Part shown: in pieces, positions 27,580 through 34,111 of the stretch
How the letters are laid out: each line of letters begins with the position of its first letter
Position numbering within the stretch: position 1 is the first letter of the stretch
Origin: an uncultured Acetatifactor sp.
Lineage (GTDB): Bacteria; Bacillota; Clostridia; Lachnospirales; Lachnospiraceae
Assembly: GCA_910577035.1 (NCBI GenBank)
Contig: CAJTKW010000007.1
Location: 22,441 to 86,440, forward strand
Reading direction: 5' to 3'
Length of the DNA: 64,000 nt
Made by a program: the position numbers and the translations under genes
Notes under the pieces: model-generated
Databases searched by the model: none
Told to the model about the DNA's origin: nothing
What the model saw: only the letters and a program-made list of their open reading frames with translations

Positions 27580-28665
27580 TCAACAGACTGCGTAGCAAAT
27601 CATCGCCTGTATCCCTGTGCCGTAATGACGGCAGTAAATTTTGTATTCCGGTACCAACTTGTGAAGATATTCAGGAATTTCCCACAGCAGCATCCCGCTG
27701 GCATATGTAGAAATCTTCGGCCTGTTTCTTAAGATCAGGCTTCTCGCCCCCTGCAGCGCCTGCAGATCACAGCCGTTCGTAGATACCTTCAGAACCGTAA
27801 GGTCCTGAAGTTCCTCCATGGTATCCAAACGTCTCATCTGAATTTCCTGCCCGCCTGATTTGGCCCTATGGCTGCTTTCCGACATATCCGTCATAAAGTG
27901 TGTAATACCATCGGTTTCCCCCACTGCCACATTTTCCGAACTGATATTCCCCAGTCCCCATTTCCCTATATTGGCCTTCAGGACTTCATAATTCTTCCGA
28001 TCCGGCTCTATCCCCACAATTTTTAGATATTTATTTCCCGTCAGTTCAAGGAATTCCCGGATTGTATCCCCCGTAAAAGCTCCTACATCCACAAAAAACT
28101 CTTCGTCCGTATACTTCATAATTTTCGGATCAAGCAGCTTTTCTTTACTGTTCCCGTTGATCCTGCGGAAATATTCTGCATCATTCTCCCTGACACCATT
28201 TAAAAAGCCCGCCAACGTCTCCCGGGATTGCGAATCCGCCAGTAACAGGTAAAGCTCCTCAAGCTCGTCCATATGGCTTTCATAAAAGTCCCACAGATCA
28301 TCTGCAAGGTGTACATTCAGGTCTATGATCTCTCCCGTATACCCCATGTCCTTCAGTTGGGCTATCACCTGATCCGCCACGTATACGCTGACAATCATTC
28401 TCTCCGGAAGAGGTTCCGCCTTCATAAAATCCCCGGGGCTTACGATATGATTCTGCCCCCACAGAGCCTGGTTGTTATCTACAATGCACTGCGGAACCAG
28501 TACTCCGTCGGAAGCCTGCTTTAAAAAGTCCAGTGTACTCTTCCCCGTGGCTCCTGCCCCCCACACGGCAAAGCTCTTTTTATCTTTCAACATCTGCCTT
28601 ACCAGATCCCGCGCCTGTTTCTGTGCCTTATTCTCACGCTGTCCTGTCAGTTGATCCCGCAACAT
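27580..28665 (-). CDS. FkbM-type methyltransferase with N-terminal Rossmann-like module
   Basis: 361 residues from ATG at 28665 (AAGGAG eight bases upstream, preferred over a start at 28716). Residues about 33-140 are the shared module: FAVWGAGATGKSTLDFL, CIVDNNQALWG, MIVSVYVADQ. The rest is a FkbM methyltransferase: FVDVGAFTGDTIREFLELT, IVGIEPDRKNYE, and VLKVSTNGCDLQALQGA in the place of the usual K-x-D-x-E-G motif. The usual acidic pair is replaced here (STNG), so activity may differ. It sits inside the L-amino-sugar pathway genes. The layout is the same as in the island's last gene at 9942. Confidence 0.82.
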   Translation of the reverse strand: MLRDQLTGQRENKAQKQARDLVRQMLKDKKSFAVWGAGATGKSTLDFLKQASDGVLVPQCIVDNNQALWGQNHIVSPGDFMKAEPLPERMIVSVYVADQVIAQLKDMGYTGEIIDLNVHLADDLWDFYESHMDELEELYLLLADSQSRETLAGFLNGVRENDAEYFRRINGNSKEKLLDPKIMKYTDEEFFVDVGAFTGDTIREFLELTGNKYLKIVGIEPDRKNYEVLKANIGKWGLGNISSENVAVGETDGITHFMTDMSESSHRAKSGGQEIQMRRLDTMEELQDLTVLKVSTNGCDLQALQGARSLILRNRPKISTYASGMLLWEIPEYLHKLVPEYKIYCRHYGTGIQAMICYAVC

Positions 28666-28744
28666 ATTATGTGCTCCTTCACCTCCATCGCCGGTAGCAG
28701 AGTTCTCCCTGCCCACTGCACCGTTTTCCTTCCCTTCCGATGTT

Positions 28745-29758
28745 TCACATCGTTTTCAGTTCATCCTGTATATACTGTAAGCTCAACAGCTTTTCCTTCA
28801 CCTGCTCCACACTCAGCCGCCGGGCATTGTCCGAATTAAACTCTTCCAGCAATGCTTTCTCCGTGTGCCCCTTTTCAAAATACTGCTCATAATTCAGATC
28901 CCTGTTATCCGCCGGAACCCGGTAAAAATTCCCGCAGTCAAAAGCATGCAGACACTCTTCTTTGGTTAAAAGCGTCTCGTACTTCTTCTCCCCGTGGCGG
29001 ATGCCAATGTAATGAATATCATTTTTATCATGAAACAGCTCCTGCACTGCCTGTGCCAGGATACCGATGGTGCAGGCCGGCGCCTTCTGTACCATAATGT
29101 CGCCTGTATGTCCGTTCTCGAAAGCAAACATTACCAGATCCACCGCCTCATCCAGGCTCATCAGGAAACGCGTCATTTCCGGATCAGTGACGGTAATCTG
29201 CTTTCCTGCCTTAATCTGATCAATAAAAAGCGGAATCACAGAGCCCCGGGAACACATTACATTCCCATACCGGGTTCCGCAGATCAGAGTTCCGTCCGTG
29301 GTTCTGGACTTAGCCACAAATACCCGCTCCATCATGGCCTTACTGATTCCCATGGCATTGATCGGATATGCCGCCTTATCCGTAGACAGGCAGATCACCT
29401 TTTCCACACCCTCCAGTATCGCTGCCGTCAGCACATTGTCTGTTCCGATAATATTCGTCTGCACCGCTTCCATGGGAAAGAATTCACAGGAAGGCACCTG
29501 CTTCAGGGCCGCGGCGCTGAATACATAATCCACTCCCCGCATGGCGTCCTGGACGCTGCCCTTGTTTCGGACATCTCCAATGTAAAACTTGATCTTGGAA
29601 TTGTTATAATGCCTGCGCATGTCGTCCTGCTTCTTCTCGTCTCTGGAGAAAATACGGATCTCCCCAATGTCCGTATTCAGGAAACGGTTCAGTACCGCAT
29701 TTCCAAAAGAACCGGTTCCCCCGGTAATCATCAGTGTCTTGCCTGTAAAAATCCCCAT
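28745..29758 (-). CDS. UDP-GlcNAc 4,6-dehydratase (CapE/FnlA type)
   Basis: 337 residues. Rossmann motif ITGGTGSFG (11-19), SAAALKQVPSCEFFPMEAVQ, STDKAAYP, and MGISK (Met136-x3-Lys140) in the catalytic place where other SDRs have Tyr-x3-Lys; this Met form is typical of UDP-GlcNAc inverting dehydratases. It would make UDP-4-keto-L-sugars from UDP-GlcNAc, the first step to UDP-L-FucNAc or UDP-L-QuiNAc. It follows the 2-epimerase gene by 15 bases. Confidence 0.9.
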   Translation of the reverse strand: MGIFTGKTLMITGGTGSFGNAVLNRFLNTDIGEIRIFSRDEKKQDDMRRHYNNSKIKFYIGDVRNKGSVQDAMRGVDYVFSAAALKQVPSCEFFPMEAVQTNIIGTDNVLTAAILEGVEKVICLSTDKAAYPINAMGISKAMMERVFVAKSRTTDGTLICGTRYGNVMCSRGSVIPLFIDQIKAGKQITVTDPEMTRFLMSLDEAVDLVMFAFENGHTGDIMVQKAPACTIGILAQAVQELFHDKNDIHYIGIRHGEKKYETLLTKEECLHAFDCGNFYRVPADNRDLNYEQYFEKGHTEKALLEEFNSDNARRLSVEQVKEKLLSLQYIQDELKTM

Positions 29759-29773
29759 ATCTGCTCTCCCTGC

Positions 29774-30898
29774 CTATTTTCTCCATACTTTATCATCAAT
29801 AATTCTCGTATAGCTTTGAATCAGCCGTATTACGACGGAGGATACATTCTCCGGCTCATAATCCGGAACTGTGCTGCCATAGTCTCCCTTCCGGCAAAAT
29901 TTCACAGCCATTTCAACCGACTGCAGCAGGGATTCCTCCGTAATTCCCCCGATGACAAAGCACCCCCTGTCCAATGCCTCCGGGCGTTCCGTGGAGGTTC
30001 TGATACATACCGCCGGGAAATGGCTTACCGCTGCCTCTTCCGGCATGGTGCCACTGTCAGATACTACACAGTAAGCATGCTTCATCAAAGCGCTGTAATC
30101 CGTAAAGTTAAAGGGCGGCATCTTCCGCACCAGTGCATGAAATGTAAATCCCCTCTCCGCCACAAACTTTGCACTTCTTGGATGAAGGGAATAAATTACC
30201 GGCATCCGGTAAGTCTCCGCCATAACGTTTACCCCATTCATCAGGCTGTTAAAATGCTCCTCATTGTCAATGTTTTCCTCTCTGTGGGAAGAGAGTACAA
30301 TATATTGCTCCTTCTCCAGCCCTAACTGCTCCAGTACGGTACTGCGATCAATGTCTTCCTGATGTGCCAGAATTACTTCCCGCATAGGCGATCCCGTCAC
30401 ATAAATATGCTCCTTCCTGATTCCCTCCGCAATCAGATATCGTCTTGCATGTTCCGTATACGGCAGATTTACATCCGATATGTGATCCACAATCCTACGG
30501 TTGGTCTCCTCCGGCAGATTCTCGTCAAAGCACCGGTTTCCCGCCTCCATATGAAAAATAGGTATTTTCAGCCGCTTTGCCGATATGGCAGTCAGTGCAG
30601 AATTGGTATCCCCCAGGATCAGCAGCGCATCCGGACGGATCTCCTGCATCAATGCATAGGACTTTGCTATGATATTTCCTATGGTCTCGCCCAGATTTGC
30701 TCCCACGGCTTCAAGGTAATAGTCCGGCCTGCGCATTCCCAGATCCTCATAAAAAATTTCATTCAGCCGGGCATCATAATTTTGCCCGGTATGCACAAAA
30801 ACATGTTCAAAATAATCATCCGCTTTTTTTATAATCTCCGACAGACGTATCAGCTCCGGCCTTGTACCTGCGATCGTCATCAGTTTCAGTTTATTCAT
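29774..30898 (-). CDS. UDP-N-acetylglucosamine 2-epimerase family protein (WecB/FnlC type)
   Basis: 374 residues, GT-B-like epimerase fold. Marks: MTIAGTRPELIRLSEII, HTGQNYD (36-42), ILGDTNSALT, HMEAGNRCFDENLPEETNRR (116-135), SSHREEN and the end of the UDP site DSGTMPEEAA. The motif with Arg/Cys/Phe is the variant found in enzymes acting on 6-deoxy-L-amino sugars (CapG, FnlC, WbvD). It would be the last step to UDP-L-FucNAc or UDP-L-QuiNAc. Ribosome site GAGGG, 10 bases upstream neighbour. Confidence 0.9.
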   Translation of the reverse strand: MNKLKLMTIAGTRPELIRLSEIIKKADDYFEHVFVHTGQNYDARLNEIFYEDLGMRRPDYYLEAVGANLGETIGNIIAKSYALMQEIRPDALLILGDTNSALTAISAKRLKIPIFHMEAGNRCFDENLPEETNRRIVDHISDVNLPYTEHARRYLIAEGIRKEHIYVTGSPMREVILAHQEDIDRSTVLEQLGLEKEQYIVLSSHREENIDNEEHFNSLMNGVNVMAETYRMPVIYSLHPRSAKFVAERGFTFHALVRKMPPFNFTDYSALMKHAYCVVSDSGTMPEEAAVSHFPAVCIRTSTERPEALDRGCFVIGGITEESLLQSVEMAVKFCRKGDYGSTVPDYEPENVSSVVIRLIQSYTRIIDDKVWRK

Positions 30899-30908
30899 GT
30901 TCTGCCCT

Positions 30909-32240
30909 CTAATCCAAAATATCCGCGTCCTGCAGCAGGATCGGTTTTCCCGTCTCCCGGTATATCGTCAGCAGGCTGCTGGAATCTCCGTAATAACCGT
31001 CCGACAATGCCATGGCCAGGTTGGGATCCGGTGTCTCGTCATAAATCCCCCAGCCTTCTTCTTTGAAATTGCTGATTCTCTGTAAAAACTCCTGCCGTAA
31101 CAGAGGCGTCATGGAGTCAATCGTGTCCGTCAGCAAAGGATGAGGCCGCCACAACAGAACCACATCATTTTGCCTTTCTCGGAAAAACTCCAGCACCTTA
31201 TCTATCTTTTTCAGCATCTGCTCCGGATTCTGCAGAAAGGCTCCTATGGAAAGATTGTAGAAAATAATCTTCTTTCTGCCGCCGTCCGGCCTTATAATGC
31301 TTCTTCGCCAGCTCTCAGGCAAATCCTTTATCTCACAGGGAGTATTCCAGATCTTGTCAAATTTTGGCGATCCTAAAGGCAGAAATTTCTTCTCTGCCGG
31401 CACGTAGCCCTTTTCCACTCCGTTACGCCGCAATACATCTGTATAGACCCTGCAATATTTTTCATAGATACGGCCCGGCTGAACCACTACTCTGTCTGCA
31501 TACAGCACTCCCGGCGTATAGCATTGATGATCCGCAGGCCCGTCTTCTTCAGCGACAAAGTATGGAATATAGACAAGCATGTCGGTAGATTGTTTCAGAT
31601 TCCTGGCATAGTATTCTTCCGGTACCCTGGTCACCAGATTGTTTTCATCATAAGGATTATGGAAGAAAATAATGTCTGGTTTCCTGTCTTCCACGGAATA
31701 TTTCCAGTAGGGCACTACAGGTACATAATCCGGATAACGGTTACCATGATAATGCTTCTCTCCCTGCATGCCGTTGGGCTTCACATCATAATAGGGAATC
31801 GGAACCACATAGCAGTCCACCCCTTTATCTTCATTGGCTGCCATCCACACGCTTTCCAGGGAGTCCCACATGGATACATGATATGGCAGAAATACTACTT
31901 CCAGCCTGGCCGGGATCTTCTCTTCCACATCCTTCTGAATATCTTCGACCAACTGCACCAGGCCTTGAAGCATTCTCCGCCATGCTTCTTCCTCCTCCAG
32001 TGAACAGCTGACCTGATAGAGCAGTTCACAGGCTTCCTCCAGCTTTGGCGTAACCTCGTTTTCCGTTCCTTCCCAGCTCTCCACCGTGTTGCCCACGGAA
32101 ATAACCAGCTCCTGCATCTGGACAAGAAGATCAAATACTTCTTCCCTGCTGCTGATCTGTATCAACTGCGCAATGCCTCCCAGGTTGTCCGCCAGATCAT
32201 TCAAGGCCTCCTGCACCTGCGCCTTGATATGCTTCCTCAT
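30909..32240 (-). CDS. CDP-glycerol glycerophosphotransferase-like protein
   Basis: 443 residues. An N-terminal helical region (1-110) precedes a GT-B-like domain: VVFLPYHVSMWDSLESVWMA, FFHNPYDENN, LGSPKFDKIW, DVVLLWRPHPLL and the C-terminal MALSDGYYGDSSSLLTIY. The last two match the TagF/TagB-type CDP-glycerol transferases (RxHP and D-S-S-S motifs). It may move a phosphopolyol from a CDP carrier onto the glycan. It overlaps the nucleotidyltransferase gene by four bases, which would supply the activated donor. No membrane segment, cytoplasmic face. Confidence 0.75.
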   Translation of the reverse strand: MRKHIKAQVQEALNDLADNLGGIAQLIQISSREEVFDLLVQMQELVISVGNTVESWEGTENEVTPKLEEACELLYQVSCSLEEEEAWRRMLQGLVQLVEDIQKDVEEKIPARLEVVFLPYHVSMWDSLESVWMAANEDKGVDCYVVPIPYYDVKPNGMQGEKHYHGNRYPDYVPVVPYWKYSVEDRKPDIIFFHNPYDENNLVTRVPEEYYARNLKQSTDMLVYIPYFVAEEDGPADHQCYTPGVLYADRVVVQPGRIYEKYCRVYTDVLRRNGVEKGYVPAEKKFLPLGSPKFDKIWNTPCEIKDLPESWRRSIIRPDGGRKKIIFYNLSIGAFLQNPEQMLKKIDKVLEFFRERQNDVVLLWRPHPLLTDTIDSMTPLLRQEFLQRISNFKEEGWGIYDETPDPNLAMALSDGYYGDSSSLLTIYRETGKPILLQDADILD

Positions 32241-32959
32241 ACTTCTCCTCCGCTTCTGGAAACATAATCTATGATTCTCTCATAATCATCAAAATAATCT
32301 ATCTCCGCCCAGAAACGGCCACCCACATCTGCCGTATAAATCACTTCCTCCTGCTTGTCCGTAAAGGAATACAAAATATTTTCCCACCAGGCTCCATGCT
32401 GCTGACTCGCTATCAGCTCCTCCAGCCGGCTGACAAATTTAGGCAAAAAGGCCTGTCCTATCTTTGCCATACCCACATATTCACAGCTGCGCTGCTCCAC
32501 GGGAAGTCCCTTGCCGTATTTCTCAATCCGGCCGTCCAGACCGGTATAAAAGAAATAATCCCCCTCCACAGTGCGGGACTTATCAATTGCCATCACGGGG
32601 TCTCTTTCATCTGCCATGATCTGCTCCAGTATTTCCTTTGAAAAGAACACATCCGCATTCAGCACCAAAAGGTCATCGTTCATTTCCTGCCGGGCAAACC
32701 AAAAGCTTGCTATACTGTTTGTAATATTCCAAAAAGGATTAAAATAGTACTTAACAGGCCTCAGTCCCGCCAGTGCTTCCCGGATCTTCTCCTCCTTATA
32801 TCCGGTACAAACCACACATTCCATTCCTTCTGCCTGCAGAAGCTCCACGGAACGGCGGATCAGCGGCTTTCCGTCCACCGGCAGGGTTGACTTCGGAATC
32901 ATCTCCACATTTCTGGCAATTCTGGTGCCTCTTCCCGCGGCCAGCAAAATCGCTTTCAT
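32237..32959 (-). CDS. LicC-like nucleotidyltransferase
   Basis: 240 residues from ATG at 32959 (AAGGAG seven bases upstream). The pyrophosphorylase signature is MKAILLAAGRGTRIA with the lysine KSTLPVDGKPLIRRSVELL, then LLVLNADVFFSKEI and the metal aspartates in RFWAEIDYFDDYERI. This is the pattern of phosphocholine/phospho-sugar cytidylyltransferases. It would activate a phospho-substituent used by the CDP-glycerol-transferase relative encoded directly downstream or by LicD. Product not determined. Confidence 0.87.
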   Translation of the reverse strand: MKAILLAAGRGTRIARNVEMIPKSTLPVDGKPLIRRSVELLQAEGMECVVCTGYKEEKIREALAGLRPVKYYFNPFWNITNSIASFWFARQEMNDDLLVLNADVFFSKEILEQIMADERDPVMAIDKSRTVEGDYFFYTGLDGRIEKYGKGLPVEQRSCEYVGMAKIGQAFLPKFVSRLEELIASQQHGAWWENILYSFTDKQEEVIYTADVGGRFWAEIDYFDDYERIIDYVSRSGGEV

Positions 32960-33060
32960 ACCAGTTCTCCTTCCTCTTCTCTTTACAAACACTTATATTA
33001 TCATACGGATTATGTATGTTACATCCATCTTATATTCGCCCTTAAACCTGATACCTGCTT

Positions 33061-33165
33061 TTATAGCTCCAACTTCTTTCCCTTATTGAAGTGAAAGCTC
33101 AGCACATAACCGTGATCTGCCTCCACCGCGATGACATCACAACTGTTTTCAGTTATATTTTGCAT
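33061..33165 (-). pseudogene. Short DUF2442-like coding remnant inside an inverted repeat
   Basis: A 34-codon frame (MQNITENSC, then DVIAVEADHGYVLSFHFNKG and KKLEL) ends at 33061. The pattern V-x-A-V-E-x-x-x-x-Y-x-L-x-x-x-F-x-x-G resembles the start of DUF2442 proteins, which are often antitoxin-like. The frame is open a further 14 codons upstream without a start. It lies between the nucleotidyltransferase and GT11 genes, where nothing else is visible. Weak evidence; could be a functional micro-protein. Confidence 0.3.
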
Positions 33166-33214
33166 CCATCCCAGGATGTGTAAAGTTTCCTGAAATCCGA
33201 ATTTTCACTTCAAT
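33085..33214. repeat. 12-base perfect inverted repeat flanking 106 bases
   Basis: ATTGAAGTGAAA (33085-33096) is exactly repeated in reverse as TTTCACTTCAAT (33203-33214). It could be the ends of a miniature element or a long RNA stem in the leader of the genes downstream. There is no obvious target-site duplication. Confidence 0.4.
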
Positions 33215-33223
33215 ATTTTACCT

Positions 33224-34111
33224 CTATACCTCCCGCTCCGAAGGATTTAAAAAATATTTTTTCCGAGTGTTCAGCAGGGCCGCCAGATAGCAGAACGAGC
33301 TGTTGGACAGTATCATGGCTTCGCACTGGCTCATCAGCTGCAGGTCAATATAATTGCGCCCTTCCACGTTTCCCTCCACAAAATGTACCCTGCGGAACTT
33401 CTGAAATCCCATATCCTCCTGATTTTCCCTGCACCAGGGAATATCGTCGAAAAATACAAACAGCTCCCATTCGTTCCCGCACGCACTGACAAAGGATCTT
33501 ATCATCCGCCTGTAAATATCTGCCGGATAGGCCCAGCCCAGCTGGACGAAATCGCCCCTCCTGATATGGATGGACACGGACGGAACCTCATAAATCCTCT
33601 GCAGATGGGCTCGGTTCGCCTCGTCCTCAATCTCCGGAAGGGTAAATTCCTTTAAAAATACTTCTTTGTATTTTTCAAACCATCCCTTGGAAATCCAATA
33701 CCCGTGATAATAGACATCTCCTTCCGCGTCGTAAACCTCGGGAATGAACTTGTCACCGGGAACACAGACAATCTTGCCGGTAAAGGGATTAAAGCTCTGA
33801 CAGGAATCTCCCACATCGGAAATCATATAGGTCTCAATCCCGTTTTCACACAGAATCCTGGGAACGCTTTTCCCCTCTCTGCGCTCTTCCAGTATAAAGC
33901 TCCAGACCTCGTCATCAAAGCACTGGCTGAGCATATGGGCCTGAATGCCGAAGACCTTCTCCAGCTCGTACCCGTTATGCACCGTATTTAATGCAAAGTA
34001 GGTGTCATCCAGATACATGCTTTCCCCCGGATGGGACAATTCGTAATGTCTGGCAAAAATATACTGGAAAGCCTGGTTGGCCAGGCCGCCGTTTAAAAAC
34101 TGAATCTTCAT
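33224..34111 (-). CDS. GT11 (alpha-1,2-fucosyltransferase-like) glycosyltransferase
   Basis: 295 residues. GLANQAFQYIFARHYE at the N-terminus, VSIHIRRGDFVQLGWAYP with the diagnostic HxRRxD motif, FFDDIPWCREN, and MILSNSSFCYLAALL mark glycosyltransferase family 11. These enzymes usually move L-fucose from GDP-fucose. With a UDP-6-deoxy-L-amino-sugar pathway next door, an L-configured sugar donor is plausible but GDP-fucose cannot be ruled out. The ATG overlaps the stop of the upstream GT gene (ATGA). Confidence 0.87.
   Translation of the reverse strand: MKIQFLNGGLANQAFQYIFARHYELSHPGESMYLDDTYFALNTVHNGYELEKVFGIQAHMLSQCFDDEVWSFILEERREGKSVPRILCENGIETYMISDVGDSCQSFNPFTGKIVCVPGDKFIPEVYDAEGDVYYHGYWISKGWFEKYKEVFLKEFTLPEIEDEANRAHLQRIYEVPSVSIHIRRGDFVQLGWAYPADIYRRMIRSFVSACGNEWELFVFFDDIPWCRENQEDMGFQKFRRVHFVEGNVEGRNYIDLQLMSQCEAMILSNSSFCYLAALLNTRKKYFLNPSEREV

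Noticed and set aside
28994..30325. 443-codon open frame on the plus strand
   Set aside because: Antisense to the UDP-GlcNAc dehydratase and 2-epimerase genes; no family resemblance and no ribosome site.
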